Positions 37,024 to 45,180 of a stretch of DNA of 64,000 nucleotides are shown piece after piece (within the stretch, counting starts at the first letter, position 1; every line of letters starts with the position of its first letter). The position numbers were made by a program, and so were the translations under genes. The DNA lies in NCBI RefSeq assembly GCF_002067035.1, contig NZ_MVQB01000053.1, positions 1 to 64,000 of the forward strand, read 5' to 3'. The DNA is from Methanoregula sp. PtaB.Bin085. GTDB lineage: Archaea; Halobacteriota; Methanomicrobia; Methanomicrobiales; Methanospirillaceae. The notes under the pieces are model-generated. The model was not told where the DNA came from. It did no database searches and saw only the letters and a program-made list of their open reading frames with translations.

Positions 37024-37266
37024 ATGGAAGAATAATCCATCATTGCCGACCCGAAGCAGGAGGGGACCACGCTGCTCATACTCACGCTTGCCGGGATTGA
37101 CGGGGCCTTCACCATGCTCTTTCTCATCTTCCCCATCATTGCTCTCGGCAAGAAGGCCCGGATAGAGAAGATCCTGCTGCTCATCGTGCCGTACTGCGGC
37201 GCCATGATCGTCACATCAGTCTTGTTTGCCCTGCGCCTGCGGCAGATCCAAGGCCGCTCCAGCTGA
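37024..37266 (+). pseudogene. Small membrane protein gene broken by an early stop
   Basis: From the ATG at 37024 the frame reads Met-Glu-Glu, then TAA (37033-37035), then 76 codons open to a stop at 37264. The open part encodes a short polar start (SIIADPKQEGTT), a hydrophobic helix (LLILTLAGIDGAFTMLFLIF), a Lys/Arg loop (LGKKARIEK), a second helix and a basic tail, which looks like a real two-helix membrane protein. No ATG, GTG or TTG in frame lies before the first helix. CATAAAC about 25 bases before the ATG may be a promoter. A single C-to-T change (CAA to TAA) would explain it; rare-codon initiation downstream is an alternative. Confidence 0.45.
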
Positions 37267-37335
37267 TCCATGGAGCAGGCATTCCCGCGTTTCTGCCACA
37301 CGCAGCCGGTGAAGGACAGGCCCCGCCATCCCCCC

Positions 37336-38037
37336 CTACCACCCGAGGGCCGCGATCAGGTCGCCCGTGCTGTCCTTCGGGACGTTCCCCTGCCCGCGGG
37401 GTTTGGTCACGAGCACGATGGAGTCTGCAAGCGAGATCCTGCGCCGGCCCTCTCCACCGATAGGGTACTCCCCGCTGAACCGCCGGAGGGCACCCGAGAA
37501 GGCTTTCACGATATCCGCCCGGTCCGAGAGCTGCCGCTCCCGCAACCGGGTCAGCCGCTCGAGAAGCGCGACGTCGATAAAGGTGGAGGAGAGCCAGTCA
37601 ATCTCGCAGGTGTACCCGAAGATCCACGCGATCCGGGTACCGGCAAGGCCGTTCATCAGGTCGCCGGTATTCCTGCCCACCTCACAGGACCCGAGGAGGA
37701 CGCCCTCGATGTTCCGGTACTGGGCCTTGTTCCGTTTGAGCTCCTTAAAGACCGTGGTGAGCAGAAGGCCCGGCGTCTCCCCGGCGCCCCCGACCGTCCG
37801 CCTGCTGCCGTGCGCCGCCACGTACAGGTACAGCCGGTTCTCCTTCGTGTGCGACAGGTCGTCTTTCAGCGCCGCCTGGAAGCCGTGCTTCTCGTAAAAG
37901 TAGGAGTGGTAGATGGCCAGGTGCTCGGAGAGGTTCCCCATTGCCTGCAGCATGGGGAGGACCGAGGCCCGGCGCCGGTTCTGGTCCGGGGTCCACCACG
38001 GGCTTTCGATGACAAGGATCGCCTTCCGGGGCATCAT
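37336..38037 (-). CDS. Caspase/CHAT-like cysteine peptidase-fold protein
   Basis: 233 residues from the ATG at 38037 (an ATG directly follows it). Core order fits clan CD: a first strand KAILVIESP, a strand ending in His, RLYLYVAAHGSRR (H76), then a strand ending in Cys, IEGVLLGSCEVGRN (C118), then IAWIFGYTCEIDWLSSTFID, which matches the substrate-adjacent region of CHAT proteins. A protease or self-processing role is inferred; no known family name can be assigned with certainty. A TATA box TTTTTTTATACC lies 20-30 bases upstream, so the mRNA is probably leaderless. Divergent from the membrane Fe-S gene at 38211. Confidence 0.7.
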   Translation of the reverse strand: MMPRKAILVIESPWWTPDQNRRRASVLPMLQAMGNLSEHLAIYHSYFYEKHGFQAALKDDLSHTKENRLYLYVAAHGSRRTVGGAGETPGLLLTTVFKELKRNKAQYRNIEGVLLGSCEVGRNTGDLMNGLAGTRIAWIFGYTCEIDWLSSTFIDVALLERLTRLRERQLSDRADIVKAFSGALRRFSGEYPIGGEGRRRISLADSIVLVTKPRGQGNVPKDSTGDLIAALGW

Positions 38038-38055
38038 GGACAGGTCTGGGCATAT

Positions 38056-38067
38056 GGTATAAAAAAA
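38056..38067 (-). promoter_or_regulatory. TATA box of the caspase-like gene
   Basis: TTTTTTTATACC on the minus strand, about 20-30 bases before the ATG at 38037. No plus-strand box of similar quality is seen before 38211. Confidence 0.55.
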
Positions 38068-38210
38068 TACTGATGGGGGCCGGTGCAGGCCGTGGCCGGT
38101 GGGGGCCGGGGAGGAACGATCGGGCGCTTTGCTACCTTGTCCGGCAGCCGGAGAGCAACAGCCATAAGTTGCCGCCCGTCCCACGCTGATCCCCACACGG
38201 AGAATATCCC

Positions 38211-38954
38211 ATGGCCCAGAACCCGTCATCAAGGCAGAAGATACGAAAAGTCCTGCTGATCCTCACGTTCATCCTTGTCCCGGTCACGATCTTCTTCATC
38301 TCGCCCATCATCCTGATGATGGGGGCGTCGGAGGGGATCGCCACGGGCGCGTTCATCCTCGTCATCCTGCTCTTCCTCCTCTCATTCGTGGTTGGCCGGC
38401 TCTGGTGCGGCTGGTGCTGCCCGATGGGGGCCTGGCAGGAGATATGTTCGCCGGTCACGAAACGCACGGTGCCCGCGGGCTGGCCGAACTGGATCAAGTA
38501 TATCGTCACGGTGCTCTGGCTGGGCATGATCGGGTTTGCCTTCAGGCAGGCCGGGGGGATCCTGGGCATTGACATCTTCTACGGGACGACAAACGGTATC
38601 TCGGTTACATCCCTGCAGACCCTCGTGATGGTCGCGGCCATCTTCGCCATCATCCTCTCCGTCGCATTCATCGCGGGCCGGCGCGGGTTCTGCCGCGTCC
38701 TCTGTCCGATCGCCGGCATCATGGCCGCAGGTCGTAAGATCCGCAACGCGATCGGCTGGCCGGCCCTCCGGCTGGACGCGGATGCTGCAAAATGCACCGG
38801 CTGCAAAACGTGCTCACGGGAGTGCCCGATGGGCCTTGACGTGAACGGCATGGTCCGTTCCGGGGAAATGGAGCAGGCGGACTGCATCCTCTGCGCCAGC
38901 TGCGCCGACACCTGCCCGCAGGGCGCTATCTCGTACGGCGTGAAGGGGAAGTAA
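38211..38954 (+). CDS. Membrane 4Fe-4S protein, NapH-like
   Basis: 247 residues. Four membrane helices, with the conserved loops VVGRLWCGWCCPMGAWQE and RRGFCRVLCPIAGIM, then two ferredoxin sites at the C terminus, CTGCKTCSRECPMGLD and CILCASCADTCPQGAI. This is the short form of the type also encoded at 27442, without its extracellular domain. It likely moves electrons across or into the membrane for an unknown partner. GGAG is well spaced before the ATG. Confidence 0.85.
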   Translation: MAQNPSSRQKIRKVLLILTFILVPVTIFFISPIILMMGASEGIATGAFILVILLFLLSFVVGRLWCGWCCPMGAWQEICSPVTKRTVPAGWPNWIKYIVTVLWLGMIGFAFRQAGGILGIDIFYGTTNGISVTSLQTLVMVAAIFAIILSVAFIAGRRGFCRVLCPIAGIMAAGRKIRNAIGWPALRLDADAAKCTGCKTCSRECPMGLDVNGMVRSGEMEQADCILCASCADTCPQGAISYGVKGK

Positions 38955-39051
38955 CTCCCGCTGTTTTTTGAACTTTGGGGAAACCGGCTCTGGAGAAATC
39001 CATTCCGACAACGCAATCAGTGGAATTGCGAGGGTGACTCCCTCTCTCCTC

Positions 39052-39073
39052 GAAGAACGCTGGCGCGTTCTTC
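39052..39073 (+). other. 9-bp hairpin similar to that at 8689
   Basis: GAAGAACGC, loop TGGC, GCGTTCTTC. It lies in the gap after the membrane Fe-S gene and about 90 bases from repeat C copy 2. Confidence 0.5.
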
Positions 39074-39162
39074 TCAACCTCCCTGCGGTCGGTCCCCGGA
39101 GGGGGGAGGCAGCCCAAGAGGGCAAGCCCCCTTGACCCCCGGATACGGCCTGCTCCACGGGA

Positions 39163-39211
39163 CGAGGGTTGACAGACCCCGAGCGCCCGTGGCTCCATCA
39201 CTATCAAATAC
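39163..39211 (-). repeat. Dispersed repeat C, copy 2 (opposite orientation)
   Basis: Read on the minus strand it contains GATGGAGCCACGGGCGCTCG and GGGTCTGTCAACCCTCG, matching 3509-3556. The rest of the gap 38955-39288 is GC-rich and non-coding, ending in the TATA box CTTATATCCC of the next gene. Confidence 0.6.
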
Positions 39212-39288
39212 AATCCCTATTTTGATTTCTCCAGAGCCGGTTTTTTTAGTCCCAAACTTATATCCCAGACCCGGAGAAACGGGGGAGT

Positions 39289-39984
39289 ATGAAGAACAGT
39301 CTCATCCTCATCCTGCTTATCGCAGTACTCCTTGTTGCCGGCTGCACAGGGCAGAACCCGTCCCCGGCAACCCCGGCCCCCACCGCCGTTCCCGCAACCC
39401 ATACCATCCCGCCAACGGCCCGTACCACGATCCCGCCGGCCCCGCTGGTGACCGAAACAGCACAGTCCACATTTATCGTGACCTCAGTCCCGGCCGCGAC
39501 AGCAACAGCCCCCTCCGCGGCCGGCGGTCCGGCAAAGACCTACACCAACAAGGAGTTCGGCTTCGCCTTTGATATGCCGGCTGGCTGGACCACAGAAGGC
39601 GAGTGGGTGACCACGGCCGGGGGATACGAGAAGAAGTACAAGATCTACTTCGACGAGCCGATGAAGTCAGCGCTGCAGTACGTGACGATCACGGGCGGCG
39701 CCTCCGGTCTCAATCTCGAGGATTTCTATAACATCTACATGAAACAGTACCAGGCCGACCCGGAGGTCAGCATCGTGAGCCAGGAGTCCGTGCAGATGGA
39801 CGGCACACCGGCCAAAAAGCTCGTCATGATCCGGGGTACGGGGGAGAACGCCCTCGAGTCGATCATCATCATGACGATCAAGGGCAACAACGCCTACTTC
39901 TTCGAGTTCACCACGCGCAAGGGGCAGTTCGCCACGTATGCGCCGGCAACAGAAAAGGTCTTGGATACCATTCAATTCATCTGA
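39289..39984 (+). CDS. Lipoprotein with PsbP/DcrB-like domain
   Basis: 231 residues. Signal peptide and lipobox (LLVAGC, C19), a Thr/Pro/Ala linker of about 65 residues, then an alpha/beta domain of the PsbP-like type: YTNKEFGFAFDMPAGWTTEG, a variable middle, ESVQMDGTPAKKLVMIRG, IIIMTIKGNNAYFFEFTTRK and a closing ATEKVLDTIQFI. Such domains bind small ligands or partner proteins at the cell surface; the role is unknown. A TATA box lies about 28 bases upstream (CTTATATCC). Confidence 0.78.
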   Translation: MKNSLILILLIAVLLVAGCTGQNPSPATPAPTAVPATHTIPPTARTTIPPAPLVTETAQSTFIVTSVPAATATAPSAAGGPAKTYTNKEFGFAFDMPAGWTTEGEWVTTAGGYEKKYKIYFDEPMKSALQYVTITGGASGLNLEDFYNIYMKQYQADPEVSIVSQESVQMDGTPAKKLVMIRGTGENALESIIIMTIKGNNAYFFEFTTRKGQFATYAPATEKVLDTIQFI

Positions 39985-40037
39985 TCATGAAAACCGGGGG
40001 AAATGACTAAAATCCCCTGCGCCAATTTCACTGTAGA

Positions 40038-40289
40038 ATGAATATTCTCGCGCCGCGGCCCTGGGACACCATCTCGTATGCCGCCGTCTGCATCATCGCC
40101 CTTGCCATGGCGGTCTTTACCCTGTTTTTCCTCTCCACCCATTGCGAGTGGGTATACCAGCAGACCGGCATCCAGGGCGCCTGCGGCCTCGGGTACGGCT
40201 GGGGTATTTTCACACTCGCGTTCCTCGCGATTGCCGCATACTCCGGCCGGGAGCTGTACCTGCTCCTTGAGGAGCGGCAAGAAAACTGA
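40038..40289 (+). CDS. Small two-helix membrane protein, Cys pair in loop (1 of 3)
   Basis: 83 residues. Two hydrophobic helices (SYAAVCIIALAMAVFTLFFLS and IFTLAFLAIAAYSGRELYLLL) flank a loop with STHCEWVYQQTGIQGACG, then an acidic tail. Together with the genes at 40566 and 48381 it forms a local family: short N terminus, helix ending near a Cys, ~12-16 residue loop, second Cys, second helix with Tyr, short charged tail. The Cys pair could form a disulphide outside the cell. Function unknown. Confidence 0.6.
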   Translation: MNILAPRPWDTISYAAVCIIALAMAVFTLFFLSTHCEWVYQQTGIQGACGLGYGWGIFTLAFLAIAAYSGRELYLLLEERQEN

Positions 40290-40565
40290 GACTGCGATCA
40301 CATGTTCCGGGGAATCGGTCAGCAGTATCGGGCTCGTCCCAGGGCTCTTTCCCTGAGAAACCGGGTATACCGTTGGTGCATGGATTGCCGGCAGTCAACT
40401 ACAGCATCATGACTGCGCTGTCCGCCCTCTCTTGCTATTACGGAATATTCCCGAAATGCTGACACCCTTCCTGATCAACGGCTCCTGCCTGCCGGAGCAC
40501 CCCGCTCCACCCGCGGAGTGCACCTGTTCGGGACCAGCTGATGGTTTCATCCCAACGGGATCCTC
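40290..40565. other. Gap without a recognised gene
   Basis: About 275 bases between convergent genes. Contains CAGGGCTCTTTCCCTG, a small imperfect hairpin near 40340; nothing more can be supported. Confidence 0.4.
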
Positions 40566-40823
40566 TCATTCCCCCCGCCGCTCCCTCACCGCCATGGCAA
40601 TCCGGTACAGGCTGTATACCGCGCCGGCAAGGAACATCGCGGAGCAGATGACGATGACTGCAGTCTTCTCCGCCCCGCACTCCCCGTCGGTCTTCCCCCA
40701 TACCGGGAGACCTGCGCAGTTGGGCGCGATGAAGAAGAGCACGAACCCGAGCGCGGAGAGCGTGGCGATAAGGACGATGAGCCAGGGAAAGAGCGGGCTC
40801 ATACCGGGGGTGTCCTGTTCCAT
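40566..40823 (-). CDS. Small two-helix membrane protein, Cys pair in loop (2 of 3)
   Basis: 85 residues. Helix 1 PWLIVLIATLSALGFVLFFIA, loop NCAGLPVWGKTDGEC with two cysteines, helix 2 AVIVICSAMFLAGAVYSLYRI and the tail VRERRGE. The layout matches the genes at 40038 and 48381, although sequence identity is low. A start at a second ATG (40802) is possible. Function unknown. Confidence 0.6.
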   Translation of the reverse strand: MEQDTPGMSPLFPWLIVLIATLSALGFVLFFIAPNCAGLPVWGKTDGECGAEKTAVIVICSAMFLAGAVYSLYRIAMAVRERRGE

Positions 40824-40923
40824 GAGCCGTGGTTGAACGGGGGAGATGATAGGGGTTGCGGGGCCGGGCCAGGGATCCCGGGGAAAAAACCCGGTCCAGC
40901 ACCGTATAAGCTCCCCGCTCCGT

Positions 40924-41385
40924 TCAGATCCTCTGGTCCCCGATCACCCAGACCTGGCCGGTGTCCGGGTAGGTGGCAACGATCACGATATTGACCGGCA
41001 GGCTCTCGTTGCCTGCCACGGCGGTCCCCTGCAGGGTCACCTCCGCCCCGTCCCGGAACGCGAGCCCCTCCGGGGGCGTGATGACGAGCGGCAGGCGCGA
41101 TGCAGCGATCGCCGACTGGTTGGTGACCTCGCGGTCATTGACAAAGAGTGTCAGGACCGGGACCTGGTTGTGGTGCTTCGAGCCGTCGGGCTTCATGACG
41201 ATATGGATGGAATCCGGGCCGGTCCGCACTGCCGGCGCGGCATCGCCGGGCATGGGTATGCAGGCGCACCCCTTCATGCTTACAAGGAAGAGGACGATTG
41301 GTACTGCGATAACGAGCATGCCAAACGCCACCCAGATGCGGGGGATGCGTTTTGTTCTCCAGGATGCGGGCTCATCGCGGTCCAT
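40924..41385 (-). CDS. Membrane-anchored extracytoplasmic protein of unknown function
   Basis: 153 residues. A basic start and one N-terminal helix (18-37) that ends in MKGCACIP, so the protein may be anchored by the helix or lipid-modified. The rest is a beta-rich domain (SIHIVMKPDGSKHHNQVPVLTLF-type strands, VTLQGTAVAGN) like archaeal surface proteins. AGGAGATC is well placed before the ATG. Divergent from the beta-propeller gene. Confidence 0.65.
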   Translation of the reverse strand: MDRDEPASWRTKRIPRIWVAFGMLVIAVPIVLFLVSMKGCACIPMPGDAAPAVRTGPDSIHIVMKPDGSKHHNQVPVLTLFVNDREVTNQSAIAASRLPLVITPPEGLAFRDGAEVTLQGTAVAGNESLPVNIVIVATYPDTGQVWVIGDQRI

Positions 41386-41523
41386 CGGATCTCCTGATCA
41401 GGGTTTATAGTAATCTGTTTAATATGTTCCTGTTTATCGCTGCTCCATTGTCCCATCACGGCCGCAAAGATAAAAACACAAACAATAAATCGATTTGTCT
41501 AAAAACAGGATTGGTGATCCATC

Positions 41524-43815
41524 GTGCTTACGAAAAATGACGGCATCCTGATCGTTCTCGGCTGCATTATCGGCATCCTTGCAGCCATCATCGCCTATCC
41601 CCTGCTCGTGCCAGCTCCCGGCACCGGCAGTGTCCTTCCCGCCACAAGCACTGTCGCCCGGCCTGATGAGCCGGGAGTAGCCGGTACTGCAGCCAGCCTT
41701 GGCGAACTCACGACAAAGGAGGACGTGGCTGCATTCATCCGCTCCCACACGGAAACGGCCGGCGCCACGCCCTCCGCCACCCGCGACTACACGGTATCTG
41801 CAGTCCCGGGCAGCGCCCGGACCTTCACCTTCGACGTGGACACCTCGTCGTTCACTCCCGATGAGTATGTCGTGACAGCGAGCGCGGTCATCCAGGACGC
41901 GACCGGCACCACGCTGTTCAATGTACTGGCGCCCGAATCCCGGCGGTATGTCACGGTACCGGAGATCCCGGAATATCCGCCCGTCGGGAGCAGCGGGTTC
42001 TATATCCGCATCGACCCGATCAGCGACAAGGTGGTCGGCGACCGCTTCACGATCACGGGCGTGACCAACCTCCCGGCCGATGCCGAGATCCTCGTACAGG
42101 TCTACTCATCATCCTTCAAGCCGACCCAGAAGAGCCAGTCAGGCGAGTTCTCCGGGGCAACCGGTACTATCCGGACCAGTTCGTACCCGTCCACGATGAA
42201 TTACCCGGTACCGACTGCCATGATGACCGCAGCGCCGACCCCGGTCCCGACAACGGCGGGCGCTGCCCTCCCCACCCGGGCGTACTCGACCACCAACGTC
42301 CAGGTACAGGACGTTGACGAGGCGGACATCATCAAGACCGACGGGGAGAACATCTACGTTGTGACGGGCTCCTGCCTGCACATCCTCAAAGCCTACCCCG
42401 CGTCGGAGGCCAAGTTCCTCTCCACCCTCCGCTTTGCGGGAAGCCCGCAGGCGCTCTATGCCGGCTATGGCCGGGTCGTCCTGATCACGACCGACACCTG
42501 GACCCGGCCCATCACGGCCTGCACGCCCGGCCGGTGCTCGTACTCCTCGTCAGCAACCCCCCGGACGCTCATTTACGTCTTTTCGGTGAAGGACCCCGCG
42601 AACCCGGCGCTTGTGCGGGAAGTGGATGCTGACGGCTCGTACTCGAGCTCCCGCATGATAGGCACGCAGCTCTACTTCGTGACCTCGACCCCCGTCCCCT
42701 CACGCCTCGACGACCTGCAACTCCCGTCGGTCCATGACGACCACGGCGGCATCACGACCCCGCCGGTGTACGGCTTCAACACCACCGACCGCTCGTTTGC
42801 CTTCTCCACCATCGGCTCGCTGGACGTGACCGGAACCTCATCCGTCCCGGCGAAGTCCTTCATCATCGGCACCGCCGGGACGATCTATGCCTCGCCCACG
42901 CGCCTCTACATCGCCGTCCCCGACCGGGCCGTGTCCGGCATCCGGAAGACGACCTCCGTGTACTCCTTCACGCTCGACAGCGGGAAGATAGCCTATGCGG
43001 CCGGCGGTAATGTCGACGGCACGCTCCTTTCCCAGTACTCGCTGGACGAGTATGACGGCAACCTCCGGGTCGCGACCACGATCAATACCGGTTCATGGCA
43101 GATGAACGACGGCTCGTACAGTAAAGTGACGGTGCTTGACCGCACCATGGCGGCCATCGGCACGCTCTCGGACATCGCGCCCGGCGAGCGGATCTATGCG
43201 GCCCGCTTCATGGGCGACCGTCTCTACCTCGTGACCTTCCGGCAGACCGACCCGTTCTTTGTCATCGGCCTTGCCGAGCCGCGGAACCCGGTCATCCTCG
43301 GGAAACTGAAGCTACCGGGTTTCTCGAACTACCTGCACCCGTATGACGGGAACCATATCATCGGCATCGGGAAGGAATCCACTTCCGGCCCGCTCAAGAT
43401 CGCGCTCTTCGATGTCACGGACGTGAACAACCCGGTGCAGCAGGCCGGCGAAACGCTCGGCGGGCCCGGCAGCACCTCGCCGGTCCTGACCGAGCCCAGG
43501 GCCTTCCTCTTCGACCAGCAGAAGGACATCCTCGTCCTGCCGGTCGAGCTGCACAGCGAATCCGCCTGCACGGCGAAGTCCTGCACGCCGCCCGCGATCT
43601 GGGGCGGGGCTTACGTGTACGGTGTCAGCCCCGACAAAGGTTTCACGCTGAAGGGTACGGTGAAGCACTACAGCAGCAGTTATGCCCTGTACAGGAGCCA
43701 GGTGAAGCGGGCGCTGTATATCGAGAACACGCTCTACACCATGTCGGACGCGAAGATCGTGATGAGCGATCTCAAGGGGCCGGTCCTGCAGGTGAACGAG
43801 CTGAATTTCCAGTAA
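41524..43815 (+). CDS. Membrane-anchored beta-propeller surface protein
   Basis: 763 residues. N-terminal helix (about 7-27) followed by an Ala/Thr/Pro stretch, a carbohydrate-fold-like region (FDVDTSSFTPDEYVV), then a large propeller typical of the archaeal/bacterial Beta_propel family: VQDVDEADIIKTDGENIYVVTG, GSPQALYAGYGRVVLITT, GTIYASPTRLYIAVPD, ERIYAARFMGDRLYLVTFR and IGLAEPRNPVILGKLKLPGFSNYL with HPYDGNHIIGIG. The start is GTG with GGTGATCC close before it. The domain is outside the cell; the ligand is unknown. It is followed by T-rich sequence (43818-43824). Confidence 0.85.
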   Translation: MLTKNDGILIVLGCIIGILAAIIAYPLLVPAPGTGSVLPATSTVARPDEPGVAGTAASLGELTTKEDVAAFIRSHTETAGATPSATRDYTVSAVPGSARTFTFDVDTSSFTPDEYVVTASAVIQDATGTTLFNVLAPESRRYVTVPEIPEYPPVGSSGFYIRIDPISDKVVGDRFTITGVTNLPADAEILVQVYSSSFKPTQKSQSGEFSGATGTIRTSSYPSTMNYPVPTAMMTAAPTPVPTTAGAALPTRAYSTTNVQVQDVDEADIIKTDGENIYVVTGSCLHILKAYPASEAKFLSTLRFAGSPQALYAGYGRVVLITTDTWTRPITACTPGRCSYSSSATPRTLIYVFSVKDPANPALVREVDADGSYSSSRMIGTQLYFVTSTPVPSRLDDLQLPSVHDDHGGITTPPVYGFNTTDRSFAFSTIGSLDVTGTSSVPAKSFIIGTAGTIYASPTRLYIAVPDRAVSGIRKTTSVYSFTLDSGKIAYAAGGNVDGTLLSQYSLDEYDGNLRVATTINTGSWQMNDGSYSKVTVLDRTMAAIGTLSDIAPGERIYAARFMGDRLYLVTFRQTDPFFVIGLAEPRNPVILGKLKLPGFSNYLHPYDGNHIIGIGKESTSGPLKIALFDVTDVNNPVQQAGETLGGPGSTSPVLTEPRAFLFDQQKDILVLPVELHSESACTAKSCTPPAIWGGAYVYGVSPDKGFTLKGTVKHYSSSYALYRSQVKRALYIENTLYTMSDAKIVMSDLKGPVLQVNELNFQ

Positions 43816-43824
43816 TTTTTTTCC
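43816..43824 (+). terminator. T-run after the beta-propeller gene
   Basis: AATTTTTTT directly follows the stop, a probable T-tract terminator. Confidence 0.4.
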
Positions 43825-44031
43825 ACCCTTTTTAGTCCCGATGGTGAGATCTCCTGCCCCATCACACCTGCTCCTGCCGTTTCTCAAAGACATCGGACAG
43901 GAGATGGCTGTTTTTTGATATCGCGGATGCTGCCGGGGACATGGTTGAAAAACAAAAGAGAATGTTTTTCATATATTTCCTCCAGAATATACCGGAGCCC
44001 TGAAATCGTTCATTCCGGAGGATATGATTCC

Positions 44032-44301
44032 ATGCTCGGGGATAGTTCCACGTTTCTGGCCAATATCGTACAGCTTGAGAGTATGATCCCGGTACTAAGG
44101 GCCGAGGGCAGGCCGCGTGTCGATCCGGTTGTTGTGCGGTTTCTCTGGGTGGGACTCAGTATCGGCATCCTCACAACATGGATACTGGCATCGACAGGTA
44201 GCGGGATTGCTATTCCACTCATCCTCTCGTACTGGAGTGCTTACTTCCTGGTGCTGGTATCGGGTTTCTTCTTCAAGGTTATCCGGGGTATTTTTTTCTG
44301 A
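44032..44301 (+). CDS. Small membrane protein, two helices
   Basis: 89 residues from the ATG at 44032, which has GGAGG ten bases upstream. About 33 polar residues (LGDSSTFLANIVQLESMIP) lead to helix 1 (VRFLWVGLSIGILTTWILAS) and helix 2 (IPLILSYWSAYFLVLVSGFFF), then a short basic tail. The frame opens further upstream, but that extension has no start signal. No family recognised. Confidence 0.5.
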   Translation: MLGDSSTFLANIVQLESMIPVLRAEGRPRVDPVVVRFLWVGLSIGILTTWILASTGSGIAIPLILSYWSAYFLVLVSGFFFKVIRGIFF

Positions 44302-44370
44302 AGTATACCGGTTGTGGACTGTTCCGGAACCGAAACATACTCCGGGGTGAAGGATGCCGGCTGCCCGTCC

Positions 44371-44805
44371 CTACACCCCCATCACGATCTGCACGGCCGT
44401 CGGGTACTTCTGCAGGAGCGCGTACGCGATGGGCTTTGAGACCCAGAACCGGTCGCCCTGCATGGTCCGCAGCGTGCTCACCTCGCCAAGCTTCTGCAAC
44501 GCCTCCAGCGCCGCATCATCCGGGCAGGAGCAGCTGTCCGGCGTATCCGGGGATGCGTAGAAGAAGACCGGGAGCCGCAGGCGCCGGTGCAGGTCCTCCG
44601 GCAGCCCTTTTGCCAGAACATCGAGCACCGCCCGGTCGAAATAGTACGGCTCGTCGCCCTTCGTAACGGACTGCGGCGTCTCTTCCGCAAGGAGGGCGGC
44701 GAGGCGCTTGCGCTCCTTCACGATCCCCTGGTTCATCTTCTTCACCTCGATCCCGATCCAGCGCTGCAGCACGGACTCGTCCGTGATCCGGGGGGCGTAT
44801 GTCAT
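44371..44805 (-). CDS. UPF0216 family protein
   Basis: 144 residues, the usual length of this archaeal family. Conserved elements are IEVKKMNQGIVKERKRLAALL, VTKGDEPYYFDRAVLDVLA, LRLPVFFYASPDTPDSCSC and RTMQGDRFWVSKPIAYALLQKYPT. The Cys cluster and conserved charged residues suggest a metal or nucleic acid ligand, but no function is established. It stands alone. Confidence 0.85.
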   Translation of the reverse strand: MTYAPRITDESVLQRWIGIEVKKMNQGIVKERKRLAALLAEETPQSVTKGDEPYYFDRAVLDVLAKGLPEDLHRRLRLPVFFYASPDTPDSCSCPDDAALEALQKLGEVSTLRTMQGDRFWVSKPIAYALLQKYPTAVQIVMGV

Positions 44806-45180
44806 GGTTGTGAGGGGGATTGCTTTCCCTGCGTATCAGGCTTTCGCGGAGAAGGGGGTTTACGGGCGATCCAGAACCCGGTCCTGCAACAGCTGCAAAA
44901 CCCCCCGGGAGAGTGACATGCAGGTCACCCGAACCGGCATGCTGCCAACCTATCGTTCCGGTTACCCTGCCGGCGGACTGTTCCTGCCGGTTCTCCAAGC
45001 CCCCGGCATGTGAAGCAGATATGCATGGCACTTCATGGTTGCAAAATATTTTTACCAATAAATCTGTACATATGCATGCTCTGGATTGGTATAAATAATA
45101 TTGTATACAAAAATCCCCGGTCTTCCGGCCGTGCAGAGTTGCGCCGGTCGATCTCCAGAGTACTTTCATGAGGTGAGAAT
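44806..45180. other. Gap with promoter of the next gene
   Basis: About 375 bases with no gene. GGTATAAATAAT at 45088-45099 is a strong TATA box followed about 25 bases later by a possible start point, leaving a leader of about 60 bases; GAGGTGAG ends six bases before the ATG at 45181. Confidence 0.55.

Noticed and set aside
37033-37035. Stop codon read-through or pyrrolysine in the broken membrane protein gene
   Set aside because: The codon is TAA, not the TAG used for pyrrolysine, and no supporting structure is seen.
36810-37301. 163-residue minus-strand frame
   Set aside because: Antisense to the broken membrane protein frame, Met/Ser/Arg-rich, no start signal.
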